A stretch of 64,000 bases of DNA, from positions 2,542,001 through 2,606,000 of the forward strand of contig NZ_CP068760.1 of the NCBI RefSeq assembly GCF_016775705.1. The letters are read 5' to 3'. The notes below the pieces were generated by a model, which was not told the DNA's origin, made no database searches, and saw only the letters and a program-made list of their open reading frames with translations. Origin of the DNA: Chryseobacterium cucumeris (GTDB lineage: Bacteria; Bacteroidota; Bacteroidia; Flavobacteriales; Weeksellaceae). Each line of letters starts with the position of its first letter. The first letter of the stretch is position 1. Positions 45,731 through 54,710 of this stretch are shown one piece after another. The position numbers and the translations under genes are program-made.

Positions 45731-46107
45731 TTACGGTCGGTCTATTACTGTTCAGTTCTTATGATTGAATTTACTACGAAATGATCTGCGTAATCTGCGA
45801 GATCTGCGGGAAACACCTTTAATATGAAGTAGAGATTCCTTGCTTTGCTCGGAATGACAAAGGGGCTGTTGAACTCATTCAATTCATGTATTTGTTGAGA
45901 AGTACAGTTTTATCGGAGATAAAATCTTTGCGCCTTAAAAATATGCAGACAGCTATAAAAAACTTTGCGCTCTTGCGTTTTTCCAACCAACGGATTATAA
46001 GCTATGTTGAGATTGCTTCACATGCAGTTCGCAATGACTTTTTGATCTATACTTCCAACAAAATTTTACCGTAAACATCAAACGCAAAGAAAAATAAATC
46101 CTTATTT
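45731..46107. repeat. intergenic region made of dispersed repeats
   Basis: Includes TAATCTGCGAGATCTGCGGGA (in pieces), GAGATTCCTTGCTTTGCTCGGAATGAC-type palindrome (45832-45858), the TTTTATCGGAGATAAAATC element (45908-45990) and GAGATTGCTTCACATG...CGCAATGAC (46009-46038). A 62-residue frame at 45886-46074 is inside these repeats and is rejected. Confidence 0.75.
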
Positions 46108-46119
46108 TTGTATTGCTCA

Positions 46120-46767
46120 ATGAAAGATTACTATTATTTTCTCGGTATATCACAGGATGCTTCAGAAGAAGACGTCAAAAAAGCCTATCGTAAACTGTCC
46201 TTAAAATATCATCCCGATAAAAATGACAATGATGACTTTTTTGCGGACCGTTTCCGTGAGATTCAGGAGGCTTATGAAACCTTAAGTGATCGCGCGCTGA
46301 GACGTACTTATGATCAGAATTTAGAAAACCATCAGCGAAGTTTCAGGTATAATATTCCGCCAGCCATCAAAACTTTTACAGCGAATAAAATTCATGCGAA
46401 AAAAGGAGAGGAGATTATCATCAACTGGCAGACGAGTAATGCCGATGTGGTGAAAGTATTGCCTTTCGGATTAGAAAAGCCGTATGGAGAGAGGATCTTT
46501 AAGATCACAGAATTTAAAGATGGAAAATTCCAGCTTCTGCTGCATGCAACCAATTCTCTTTTGCACAAAACGGTTGTTCAGGGAATTACCATCACAGAAG
46601 TTTTTGAAAACGATTCTGAAAAGTTCAAAAGTTCGGTGGAAGAAATGTTTAAGCCGCAGCCTGCAACAAGAATAAACAAGTCAGGTCAGCCTAAGATAAT
46701 GATGCTGATCTGGGGAATTATTATTCTGGCAATTGCGATCTATATGCTGATAAAAAACTTCAGCTAA
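46120..46767 (+). CDS. J-domain protein with C-terminal membrane anchor
   Basis: Start at ATG 46120 (MKDYYYFLGISQDASEEDVK); TTG at 46108 would add four residues. 215 residues. J domain 1-70 with HPDKND at 31-36, a middle domain about 85-165 with no clear family, and a C-terminal helix (about 193-211) as a tail anchor. The zinc finger and substrate domain of DnaJ are missing, so it is a specialised Hsp70 co-chaperone. Its Hsp70 is not in the window. Confidence 0.85.
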   Translation: MKDYYYFLGISQDASEEDVKKAYRKLSLKYHPDKNDNDDFFADRFREIQEAYETLSDRALRRTYDQNLENHQRSFRYNIPPAIKTFTANKIHAKKGEEIIINWQTSNADVVKVLPFGLEKPYGERIFKITEFKDGKFQLLLHATNSLLHKTVVQGITITEVFENDSEKFKSSVEEMFKPQPATRINKSGQPKIMMLIWGIIILAIAIYMLIKNFS

Positions 46768-46773
46768 TTGCGT

Positions 46774-46923
46774 TTATGCCATTTTCTTTCTTCCCGGGCA
46801 TTTTTTACATCTTTTTCCCTTCTTGAATTTTTTACAGCATGATTTCTTTTCACAGAACATCTCTTCGGTATTGAATGAGTAAGGTGCCAATGGCGGAACT
46901 TTAAATGGGATAATCATATTCAT
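46774..46923 (-). CDS. small Cys/Lys-rich protein (49 residues)
   Basis: Minus-strand frame of 49 codons, start ATG at 46923 (a second ATG at 46917). N-terminal part FKVPPLAPYSFNTEEMF, then C-E-K-K-S-C-C-K-K and KGKRCKKCPGRKKMA. Five Cys (one CC, one CxxC-like pair) and many Lys suggest a small metal-binding or RNA-binding protein. It is convergent with the J-domain gene (6 bases between stops) and followed by no clear terminator. It is too short for ordinary ORF cut-offs. Protein-like composition and position support it; no family name can be given. Confidence 0.6.
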   Translation of the reverse strand: MNMIIPFKVPPLAPYSFNTEEMFCEKKSCCKKFKKGKRCKKCPGRKKMA

Positions 46924-47280
46924 GTTGCAAATATATTAATTTAGAATAAATATAATTAATAAAATTTCATAAAATTCTTACAACCTGATGAATAGCAGTT
47001 TCAAATTAATTTAAAAGAGTTTTAATGGAAGTAAATTTGAATGACAGAAGCTTTCAGTATAAGAATAAAAATAGATGTTGAACACATTATATTTTTAAAA
47101 AAATTCGTTTAATAGATTCAATAATAAGGGTGAAATTTATTGATGATATACACTAATTTAATAATACGCAAAGAACTTAATTATATAGAAATTGATAGTT
47201 TTCCTTGTGTATTATGTATAGAATAATGGTTATTATTGATGAAATTAATGCTAACCTTATCATAATTTACGAAATGCAAA
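46924..47280. other. AT-rich intergenic region upstream of gcvP
   Basis: No gene or clear repeat is seen. It probably holds the divergent promoters of the small minus-strand gene and gcvP. No glycine riboswitch (two tandem aptamers) could be found. Confidence 0.5.
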
Positions 47281-47318
47281 TTGTGATAAAAATCACAAAT
47301 AGATGTGTGAATTATCAC
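47281..47318 (+). promoter_or_regulatory. Crp-like palindromes upstream of gcvP
   Basis: TGTGATAAAAATCACA (47282-47297) fits the classical CRP/FNR half-site layout TGTGA-N6-TCACA perfectly. A second, shorter one, TGTGAATTATCAC (47306-47318), is next to it. They are 80 to 116 bases before the ATG. A -7-like TAATTTTA occurs at 47355-47362. Confidence 0.55.
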
Positions 47319-47397
47319 CTCTCTGGTACTCTTGTGAAATCATTCAAAAAATTGTAATTTTACCCATCTTTTTACAAACAAAATCTAATAAATAAAA

Positions 47398-50256
47398 ATG
47401 AATACAGAACAGTTTGTGAGCCGTCACATTTCCCTTAATGAAGCCGATAAACAGGCGATGTTGGAGAAACTTGGCGTTTCTAGTATTGAAGAGTTAATTT
47501 CTCAGACCATCCCTTCTTCTATCCGTTTAGAGAAAGATCTTGAGATCTCGGAACCACTTTCTGAATACGAAATGTTGAACCACTCAAAAGAATTGGCATC
47601 TAAAAATACTGATTATACAAGTTATATCGGATTCGGATACCACAATACCCTTTTGCCTTCAGCAATCCAGAGAAATATTTTTGAAAACCCTAGCTGGTAT
47701 ACTGCGTATACTCCATATCAGGCAGAAATTGCACAGGGAAGACTTGAAGCTCTTCTTAATTTCCAGACTGTAGTATGCGATCTTACAGGTTTTGCATTGG
47801 CAAATGCATCTTTATTGGATGAATCTACTGCTGCTGCTGAAGCAATGCATATGTTCTTCAACAACAGATCTAAAGACCAGAAAAAAGCCGGAGCTAACAA
47901 GTTCTTCATTTCTGACCTTGTTCTTCCACAAACCATTTCTGTATTAAAAACAAAAGCTGAAGGGTTAGAAATTGAGATTGTAGTAGGAGATCATAAAACA
48001 CACCAGTTTGATGGTTCTTATTATGGTGTTTTATTACAATATCCTGGTAAAAACGGAATCGTTTTAGACTATACAGAAGATATTGTAGAATATAAAAAAC
48101 TTGATCTTCAGGTAGCTGTGGCTTGTGACCCGATGGCTTTGGTTAAGCTAAAGTCTCCTGCAGAAATGGGTGCTGACTGTGCCGTAGGAACTACGCAGAG
48201 ATTTGGTATTCCATTAGGGTACGGAGGTCCTCACGCAGCTTTCTTCGCTTGTAGAGAAGATTATAAAAGAGATATTCCGGGAAGAATCATTGGGGTTTCT
48301 CAGGATATGTACGGAAAACGTGCATTAAGAATGGCATTACAGACCAGAGAGCAGCACATCAAAAGAGAGAAAGCTACTTCAAACATCTGTACAGCTCAGG
48401 TTCTTTTGGCTGTAATGGCAGGTATGTATGCTGTTTACCACGGACCAAAAGGATTAAACTATATCGCTGATCAGATACACTTTAAAGCAAATGCTTTGAA
48501 AAACGGTCTTAAAGCATTAGGATATCAGGTAGTAGAAGAGCCAATCTTCGATACTGTGAAAATCACTATGGCTGAAGATGAGAAAGCAAGATTGGTAAGA
48601 CTAATGCTTGATCACAGATTAAACTTAAACTATTTCACAGAAGGTGTAGTAAGTATTGCGATCAACGAAAGTACAACATTAGAGAAATTAAACTATCTGA
48701 TGGCTTCTTTTGCTCAGTTTAAAGACAAGCAGACTTTCAAATTAGAAATCAAAGAAGGATACAGTATTCCGGAAGAAAACTTAAGAAAAGACGAAATTCT
48801 TACAGAATCTGTATTCAACAAATACCACACGGAAACAGAATTGATGCGTTACATCAAGCGTCTTGAGAGAAAAGACTTATCATTGACCCACTCAATGATT
48901 TCTTTAGGATCTTGTACCATGAAACTGAACGCAGCCACTCAGATGTTACCGCTTTCATGGGAAAACTGGGGAGCAGTTCACCCATTCGTACCTGTAAACC
49001 AGGCTGAAGGATACCAGGAAATGATCCGTGAGTTAGAGAAAGACTTGGCAGAAATTACAGGTTTTGCAGGAACTTCTCTTCAGCCAAACTCCGGAGCTCA
49101 AGGAGAATATGCAGGATTAATGGTGATCAGACAATATCATATCTCAAGAGGTGACCACCACAGAAATGTAGTATTGATCCCTCAGTCTGCACACGGTACC
49201 AACCCGGCTTCTGCTGCTATGGCAGGAATGAAAATCGTAGTCGTGAAAAACCTTGAAAACGGGGAAATCGACTTCGAAGATCTTAAAGCTAAAACAGAAC
49301 TTCATTCAGCCAACTTATCAGCTGTAATGATTACTTATCCTTCAACTTACGGTTTCTTTGATGCTAACATTAAAGAAATTACCAACCTTATCCACGAGCA
49401 CGGAGGACAGGTATATATGGATGGTGCGAACATGAATGCTCAGGTAGGATTTACAAGTCCTGGAAACATCGGAGCGGACGTTTGCCACCTTAACCTTCAC
49501 AAAACTTTTGCAATTCCTCACGGAGGTGGAGGTCCTGGAGTAGGTCCTATCTGTGTTGCTAAACACTTAGTGCCTTTCCTTCCTTCCAACGCGAATATCA
49601 GAATCGGTTCCAAAGAAGCAATCGACGGTATTTCTGCAGCACCTTACGGTTCAGGATTGATCCTTAACATTTCTTATGCTTACATCAAAATGTTAGGAAC
49701 TGAAGGTCTTAAAAAGGCTACAGGACATGCTATCCTTAACGCTAACTATCTGAAAGAAGTGTTAGCAGAGCATTTCCCGATTTTATATTCAAACGAAAAC
49801 GGAAGAGTAGCTCACGAATGTATCGTAGATTTCCGTCAGTTCAAATCTTTAGGAATTGAAGTGGCAGATGTGGCGAAGAGATTGATGGATTATGGTTTCC
49901 ATGCTCCTACCGTTTCTTTCCCGGTTGCAGGTACATTAATGATTGAGCCTACAGAATCTGAAAGCAAGGCTGAAATCGATCGTTTTGCAGAAGCATTGAT
50001 CTCCATCAAAAAAGAAATTGATGAAATTGCTAATGGAGAAGCAGATGCAACAAACAACGTATTGAAAAATGCTCCTCACACAGAACAACTGGTGATCTCA
50101 GATTCATGGGATAAACCATACAGCAGAGAAAAGGCAGCTTATCCTCTAGAGTGGGTAAGAGACCACAAATTCTTCGCTTCTGTATCAAGAGTAGATGAAG
50201 CTTACGGAGACAGAAACTTAGTTTGTACTTGTGAGCCAATTGAAGCTTATATGTAA
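47398..50256 (+). CDS. gcvP: glycine dehydrogenase (decarboxylating), P protein
   Basis: 952 residues, full length. The P protein of the glycine cleavage system decarboxylates glycine with pyridoxal phosphate and passes the aminomethyl group to the H protein. N-terminal ERHI-like (FVSRHISLNEADKQAM) and YIGFGYHNTLLPSAIQRNI; PLP lysine K702 in HLNLHKTFAIPHGGGGPG; SHGTNPASA near residue 600. N- and C-terminal halves are both present, so it is the single-chain type. No gcvH or gcvT is adjacent. Confidence 0.97.
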   Translation: MNTEQFVSRHISLNEADKQAMLEKLGVSSIEELISQTIPSSIRLEKDLEISEPLSEYEMLNHSKELASKNTDYTSYIGFGYHNTLLPSAIQRNIFENPSWYTAYTPYQAEIAQGRLEALLNFQTVVCDLTGFALANASLLDESTAAAEAMHMFFNNRSKDQKKAGANKFFISDLVLPQTISVLKTKAEGLEIEIVVGDHKTHQFDGSYYGVLLQYPGKNGIVLDYTEDIVEYKKLDLQVAVACDPMALVKLKSPAEMGADCAVGTTQRFGIPLGYGGPHAAFFACREDYKRDIPGRIIGVSQDMYGKRALRMALQTREQHIKREKATSNICTAQVLLAVMAGMYAVYHGPKGLNYIADQIHFKANALKNGLKALGYQVVEEPIFDTVKITMAEDEKARLVRLMLDHRLNLNYFTEGVVSIAINESTTLEKLNYLMASFAQFKDKQTFKLEIKEGYSIPEENLRKDEILTESVFNKYHTETELMRYIKRLERKDLSLTHSMISLGSCTMKLNAATQMLPLSWENWGAVHPFVPVNQAEGYQEMIRELEKDLAEITGFAGTSLQPNSGAQGEYAGLMVIRQYHISRGDHHRNVVLIPQSAHGTNPASAAMAGMKIVVVKNLENGEIDFEDLKAKTELHSANLSAVMITYPSTYGFFDANIKEITNLIHEHGGQVYMDGANMNAQVGFTSPGNIGADVCHLNLHKTFAIPHGGGGPGVGPICVAKHLVPFLPSNANIRIGSKEAIDGISAAPYGSGLILNISYAYIKMLGTEGLKKATGHAILNANYLKEVLAEHFPILYSNENGRVAHECIVDFRQFKSLGIEVADVAKRLMDYGFHAPTVSFPVAGTLMIEPTESESKAEIDRFAEALISIKKEIDEIANGEADATNNVLKNAPHTEQLVISDSWDKPYSREKAAYPLEWVRDHKFFASVSRVDEAYGDRNLVCTCEPIEAYM

Positions 50257-50276
50257 TCTCAGTTTCTTAACTATAA

Positions 50277-50306
50277 AAAATCCCTTTCAGTAATGAGAGG
50301 GATTTT
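50277..50306 (+). terminator. intrinsic terminator after gcvP
   Basis: Stem AAAATCCCTTTC / GAGAGGGATTTT (one G-T pair), loop of six, then TGTTTT. Confidence 0.85.
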
Positions 50307-50314
50307 GTTTTATA

Positions 50315-50492
50315 GTCATTGCGGGCGTAGCGAAGCAATCTCTTTAACGCAAATGTCGCGAGGATTTTTCGAGAACTAATTGTTTCAATGTTCGCAGAGG
50401 CGTTCCACTCAGCAAAGGTTAAACGATGTGTTTTTCCGACAAATTACGAGCCTTGTACGACCATTGTCATTGCGAGCGTAGGGAAGCAATCT
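50315..50492. repeat. two dispersed palindromes downstream of gcvP
   Basis: GTCATTGCGGGCGTAGCGAAGCAATC-type elements at 50315-50340 and 50466-50492, both same orientation, separated by unrelated sequence. No gene is present in 50257-50504. Confidence 0.8.
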
Positions 50493-50504
50493 AAACTTTA
50501 CTAA

Positions 50505-51017
50505 TTAATTCCATTTTGCAGCAAAAGCAACAATTGCAAAATAAATAGCAAGCATCATAATATTTGTAAAAAGATTGACTAAGAAGAATGGTAATAATAA
50601 TTTCCAGCCCTTCTGTTTTGTTTTCAATGAAAGCCAGTAAAATGGAAATTCAATAACCAGAGTTGCTCCAAAACTGTATAGGAAACCAATAAAAAATCCT
50701 CCCAGTTCATATTCGCCTACCCTTGATTTCATACCCCAAAAGTCTGGATATCCGTTTACCAAAGAAAAATGAGGTGCAATGAAATAGTAACCTACAAACA
50801 TAGAAACATAGTTGGCTGCAATGATCAGCCACTTTCTGTTTTGGAGATTGAATTTTTCTACAAGAAGTTTACTTTCAAAGGTTCCGATGATGAAGTTGAT
50901 CCAGATCAGATGTAAAAAGCTAAACCAAATCATGGGAGAACCTGCATTAGCTAAAAGAAAATTGGGAATCAGTAAGATGATTAGCAGTAGATAGTTTTGG
51001 TTATTGGTTTGGATCAT
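50505..51017 (-). CDS. membrane protein of unknown function
   Basis: 170 residues with about five hydrophobic helices (7-25, 32-52, 63-82, 105-125, 140-165) and short loops. N-terminal NFLLANAGSPMIWFSFLHLIW is distinctive. No conserved catalytic motif. It resembles small hypothetical integral membrane proteins of Bacteroidota. Possibly co-directional with, but separate from, the lipoprotein gene at 51158. Confidence 0.6.
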   Translation of the reverse strand: MIQTNNQNYLLLIILLIPNFLLANAGSPMIWFSFLHLIWINFIIGTFESKLLVEKFNLQNRKWLIIAANYVSMFVGYYFIAPHFSLVNGYPDFWGMKSRVGEYELGGFFIGFLYSFGATLVIEFPFYWLSLKTKQKGWKLLLPFFLVNLFTNIMMLAIYFAIVAFAAKWN

Positions 51018-51157
51018 ATAATAAAAAGGATGAAATTTAAATGTAGAATATTTATTGTGAAATGTTCGCGTTCTGTGATAAAAGTAAACAATTCTATTGA
51101 AATATTGGAGAAAACAGTCTGGATGATCGGGATTGAGTATTACAAATGATGGAGTCT

Positions 51158-51991
51158 TTATTCGAATAGTTTGTACTTCTCTCTATAGTCTCCTTTTGGC
51201 TTAAAATGCCCCGTTTTTTGATCGTAAAGAAAAATATATTCTACAGGAATTTTTTTGTATGGGTTATCAACAGAATAACTGACTTTCCTGCCATTGATTG
51301 TTGTGTTGTCATACCAGAATCCATCCGGTGTACGCCTCTGGATCAATACAAGTTTTCCTGTGAAAGCAATATCATTAAATCCGTCATTATTGTAGTCTTT
51401 AATTTTTAATTGCAGCTCATACGGTTCATAAATTTTGTTGTCTTCATGAGCATCATATGTTCTGACGTTACCCCCATAGACATCTTCTAAAGAGTCTGCT
51501 GTTATTTTGTAAATTTCATGACCTCCGTTTCCATGTGCTGTGACCGAGGTTGCCAGTAAGTACGGATTTTGTTTTGGGAAAATAGAAACAAATTGAGACC
51601 GTTCTGCTGATAAAATTTTAACAAGCTTCCCTTCTTGTGTTAATAAGAGTTGATTTTTCCAGGGATATCCAGAATTTGGTCCTGTTTTCCAGTCGTATTC
51701 AACAAAGTAATACTCCTGATCTGAACCATTGATTTTTACCTTTTTGAATACCGTTATTTTTTCACCTTTTTGCTGAACAGGACTTTCATGGACATGGAGA
51801 TCAAAAGCTTGCTGAAGATTTTCGATAAATTTTGAAGAGTCTTTAATTAAAGGGTAATCCGCAAGATATTCAAGCGGGATAGACATTGTAAGGTTGGGAT
51901 TCTCTTTGTCTGTCTGTTGAACATTTTCTTTTTTGTGAGTACAATTCAAAATGAGCAAAGATAAAAGTGCTGACAGGAATGTTTTTTTCAT
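51158..51991 (-). CDS. lipoprotein with an FG-GAP/VCBS-like calcium-type motif
   Basis: 277 residues. Lipobox LILNC (C17). C-terminal part includes IKDYNNDGFNDIAFTGK, which matches the D-x-N-x-D-G Ca2+ loop seen in FG-GAP/VCBS or dockerin-like repeats. Middle segment ATSVTAHGNGGHEIYKITADS with strands suggests a beta-rich fold. Function unknown; surface-exposed or periplasmic. Confidence 0.6.
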   Translation of the reverse strand: MKKTFLSALLSLLILNCTHKKENVQQTDKENPNLTMSIPLEYLADYPLIKDSSKFIENLQQAFDLHVHESPVQQKGEKITVFKKVKINGSDQEYYFVEYDWKTGPNSGYPWKNQLLLTQEGKLVKILSAERSQFVSIFPKQNPYLLATSVTAHGNGGHEIYKITADSLEDVYGGNVRTYDAHEDNKIYEPYELQLKIKDYNNDGFNDIAFTGKLVLIQRRTPDGFWYDNTTINGRKVSYSVDNPYKKIPVEYIFLYDQKTGHFKPKGDYREKYKLFE

Positions 51992-52078
51992 TAGGGTTAT
52001 TAGTTACGAAAGAGAAATTTTTTGAAATTTATTATATTTTAATGAAATGCCAGTCATTTAATTAAAATTTTTAAACAA

Positions 52079-52105
52079 AATCACCTCCCAAAAACTGAGA
52101 GGTGC
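52079..52105 (-). terminator. intrinsic terminator for the small lipoprotein gene
   Basis: Stem CACCTC / GAGGTG, followed on the minus strand by TTTTGTTT. Lies 23 bases beyond the stop at 52128. Confidence 0.6.
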
Positions 52106-52127
52106 TTAGTATTTAAATTCCGGTTTG

Positions 52128-52301
52128 TTATCTTCGTTTAAAATTATACGCCAGCAAAATAGCAAAGCCCATAGTAACGCAGGTTATAATTGAAATGGTT
52201 TCAATGGAAATTCCACTTTTCATCTGTGTGTTTTCTTTTTCACATGAAAAAAAGAATAATAATGTCATGAACAGACATACCGATAGTAATTTTTTATCCA
52301 T
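52128..52301 (-). CDS. small lipoprotein with C-terminal membrane helix (57 residues)
   Basis: Minus-strand ATG at 52301. 57 residues: MDKKLLSVCLFMTLLFFFSC with a lipobox ending in C20, a short hydrophilic stretch EKENTQMKSG, a second hydrophobic helix (about 32-52), then KRR. Its terminator is at 52079-52105. Small lipoproteins of this layout are common in Bacteroidota but usually missed because of size. Function unknown. Confidence 0.6.
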   Translation of the reverse strand: MDKKLLSVCLFMTLLFFFSCEKENTQMKSGISIETISIITCVTMGFAILLAYNFKRR

Positions 52302-52705
52302 AAATGTATTTGTTTGGTTACGAAATATTTACAGCAAAAAGTATACCGGATTTGTAGACTAAGGAATGGGTTTATTGACTTGTCCTTATAGTTAATACCT
52401 GGGATTAATGAGTAACAAAGGTTTTTCTTATTACTAACCCTTCGACAGGCTCAGGGGGACAACCGAATACCTACCGAAATTTTTAAGCGTTGTCAGGCTG
52501 AGCCTGTCGAAGCCGGTATTTTACTAAAGAGATAGGTTTTTACTGCTTAATTTTCGGTTAAATTTTGGAAACGTTATCTATTACCAAAATATAATGACAA
52601 TAATGTATAATGATACCGGCAATGAAAAGGAGAGAAGCTATTAGTATCTCAGTAGTCAGGTGATGTAGGATAAAATGCAGGATCAGGAAAGTACAGCGGA
52701 ATAGA
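52302..52705. other. intergenic region with a dispersed palindrome
   Basis: CCTTCGACAGGCTCAG (52439-52454) and CTGAGCCTGTCGAAG (52498-52512) are 15-base inverted arms of a common dispersed element. Nothing coding is apparent in the rest. Confidence 0.75.
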
Positions 52706-52984
52706 TTAGGGAAAATAGGATAGAATAAAATGCTTTTGTTTTGTAGGTAAGAATTCTTGTATTTTCGTTGTAGTAGAAGTATTCTTTGCCAGTGAGAAAA
52801 CTAATGGGGATTTGTTGGCAAAATCAAGTTTAAACATTTTGTTTTCACCTATGATGGTGCCGTCAGCAAGAACAATATCAGTTAAACCCCTTTCTGTGAT
52901 TGAATGACATACTGCATCAGTGACATTTTTAAACGTTTTGCTATCTTTTATTTCTCTCTCAAAAGTATAAGTAAACGGGAACAT
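52706..52984 (-). CDS. hypothetical protein behind yggS
   Basis: 92 residues, no signal peptide. FTYTFEREIKDSKTFKNVTD is the beginning; the last third has polar, Lys/Thr-rich sequence (NTSTTTKIQEFLPTKQKH). Starts six bases after the stop of yggS, same strand, so probably the last gene of that operon. No family is recognised. Confidence 0.55.
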   Translation of the reverse strand: MFPFTYTFEREIKDSKTFKNVTDAVCHSITERGLTDIVLADGTIIGENKMFKLDFANKSPLVFSLAKNTSTTTKIQEFLPTKQKHFILSYFP

Positions 52985-52990
52985 ATAATT

Positions 52991-53737
52991 TTAGTCTTTA
53001 TTATTTGTTTTTCCTTCATCCCAATAATAAGTGTCTGGGTAGATTCTCGCTCCAAAAACAGCAGTCCCCACCCGTACAATCGTGGCACCTTCTTCAATGG
53101 CCGTTTCCAAATCGCTGCTCATTCCCATGGAAAGCTCTTTCATTTCTACGTTGGGGATATTTTCGGTGATGATATCTTGTTGAAGTTTTTTCAGGATTTT
53201 AAAACATGCTCTTACTTTATCGGTCTCAGCACTGAACAGACCGATGGTCATCAATCCCTTTATCTTTAAAGTAGAGTAGTTGGAAATCTTTCGGGTAAGT
53301 TCAATAGCCTGATCAGGATTAATTCCAAATTTGCTTTCTTCATTGGATGTATTCACCTGAATCAAAACATCCATTGTTCTGTTTTCAGCCAAAAGTCTTT
53401 GATGAAGTTTTTCAGCAAGTTCCAGACGGTCCAGAGACTGAATACAGGTAACATCATATTTCAGAATATCTTTGATTTTATTGGTTTGAAGATGGCCTAT
53501 AAAATGATTTTCATGAGAAATGTCTTTCAGTTCTTCATATTTCTCCTTCAATTCCTGTACTTTGTTTTCTGCGATCAATTCCTGTCCGTTTTCCAAAGCA
53601 ATTTTGATATGGTCTGCAGAAACAGTTTTCGTAGCCAGTAATAATCTGACTTCATTATTGTTTCTTCCGGATTGCTCACAAGACTTTCTTATTCTTTCAT
53701 TGATCAAAGCGAGGTTGTGGAGAATATCTTCTTTCAT
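52991..53737 (-). CDS. yggS: YggS family pyridoxal phosphate homeostasis protein
   Basis: 248 residues. RLLLATKTVSADHIKIALENG with the PLP Lys (K37 or so) near the N terminus, NHFIGHLQTNKIKDI, QVNTSNEESKFGI, MGMSSDLETAIEEGATIVRV and a final GTAVFGAR: all standard YggS/PROSC blocks. It binds PLP and keeps the free pool of the cofactor in balance. Its start overlaps the AAA ATPase stop by four bases (ATGA), so these two are co-translated. Confidence 0.95.
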   Translation of the reverse strand: MKEDILHNLALINERIRKSCEQSGRNNNEVRLLLATKTVSADHIKIALENGQELIAENKVQELKEKYEELKDISHENHFIGHLQTNKIKDILKYDVTCIQSLDRLELAEKLHQRLLAENRTMDVLIQVNTSNEESKFGINPDQAIELTRKISNYSTLKIKGLMTIGLFSAETDKVRACFKILKKLQQDIITENIPNVEMKELSMGMSSDLETAIEEGATIVRVGTAVFGARIYPDTYYWDEGKTNNKD

Positions 53738-54453
53738 GATGGGATAATTTCTTTAGCCTCCAGTTTTTTTATTAAAGCAGCTTTGACGGCGGTTAAAGCA
53801 TGGTCTTTAGCTTCAGCAAAAGAAACAGAGTATTTTCTTTCAATCGTTCTCAAATCTTCCGGAAACTGTGCTAATAATTGATTGTAGTACGAATCCAGAA
53901 TTTCAGCGGAAGGCATTTCATAATTAATTTTTAGCTGGAAACGTCTTAAAAGGGCAGTATCAATAATCTCAGGATGATTGGTGGCACAGATTAAAAGCGC
54001 ATTTTCAGGATAATAATCAATCAGCTGAATCAGGGTATTAACTAATCTTCTCATTTCGCCTACATCTTTATCATCGCTGCCTCTTGCTTTTCCGATCTGA
54101 TCCAGTTCGTCAAGAAAAAGTACCGACCTTTCTCTGGCGGCTTTGTCAAAAATCATTTTGATATTCTGGGACGTTTCCCCGATACGGGACGAAACAATAT
54201 TACTAAGGTTTAAAATAATAATATTTTTTCCCAGAGCATTGGCAATGGCCTTGGCTGTCATTGTTTTTCCACATCCGGAACTTCCTTCAAGCAGAATCTT
54301 ATGGTTAACCGGCAGGCCGTATTCCTGCAGTTCCTTAACATAAGCATGCTCCTTGATAAGTTGTACAAGCTGTTCCCTGTTGTTCGCATTGAGAAATACT
54401 TCGTTAAGATTTACCTGTTCTTTATCTTGAATAATAAGGTTGTACAGATTCAT
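53734..54453 (-). CDS. AAA+ ATPase, FtsH/26S-subunit-like core
   Basis: Start at ATG 54453 (MNLYNLIIQDKEQVN); longer reading adds residues without support. 239 residues, only the AAA+ module. Walker A GSSGCGKT (57-64), Walker B VLFLDELD (111-118), arginine-finger region TALLRRFQLKI (about 166-176). C-terminal lid 180-239. The core resembles ATPases such as those in SpoVK/CbbX- or katanin-like families. Co-translated with yggS. A chaperone-like role on a PLP-linked protein is speculation. Confidence 0.8.
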   Translation of the reverse strand: MNLYNLIIQDKEQVNLNEVFLNANNREQLVQLIKEHAYVKELQEYGLPVNHKILLEGSSGCGKTMTAKAIANALGKNIIILNLSNIVSSRIGETSQNIKMIFDKAARERSVLFLDELDQIGKARGSDDKDVGEMRRLVNTLIQLIDYYPENALLICATNHPEIIDTALLRRFQLKINYEMPSAEILDSYYNQLLAQFPEDLRTIERKYSVSFAEAKDHALTAVKAALIKKLEAKEIIPS

Positions 54454-54638
54454 AATGACAATTAAAAAATATTGAGTAAACAAAGATAAAGCTTTATTGG
54501 ACGTCAAAAAGAATCCTGAAAAATAATAAACAGCTGGTCCAGCGTAAAATGGATTATAAATGATAAATGAACTGATGTTGGTGTTAGCAACAATTTGTGA
54601 AAATCTGTGAGATTTGTGGGAAAAAGACTCAATAAAAA
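54454..54638. other. intergenic region with repeat fragment
   Basis: Region between the AAA gene and the terminator at 54639. 54588-54625 contains an AAAATCTGTGAGATTTGTGGGA-like fragment of a dispersed element (compare 6216-6270). No gene. Confidence 0.5.
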
Positions 54639-54666
54639 ATAAAGCCAGACTTGCGACCGGCTTTAT
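54639..54666 (-). terminator. intrinsic terminator, minus strand
   Basis: Stem ATAAAGCC / GGCTTTAT with a 12-base loop, then a T run on the minus strand. Lies downstream of the 26-residue frame and the structured element. Confidence 0.75.
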
Positions 54667-54710
54667 TCATTGGATATTAAAATTTGTTATGAAACTAAGA
54701 TCTTTCTGCT

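Noticed and set aside
45886..46074. 62-residue plus-strand frame
   Set aside because: It lies completely within dispersed repeat modules that recur elsewhere in other frames.
47281..47397. Glycine riboswitch upstream of gcvP
   Set aside because: No tandem aptamer pattern was found; only Crp-like palindromes were seen.
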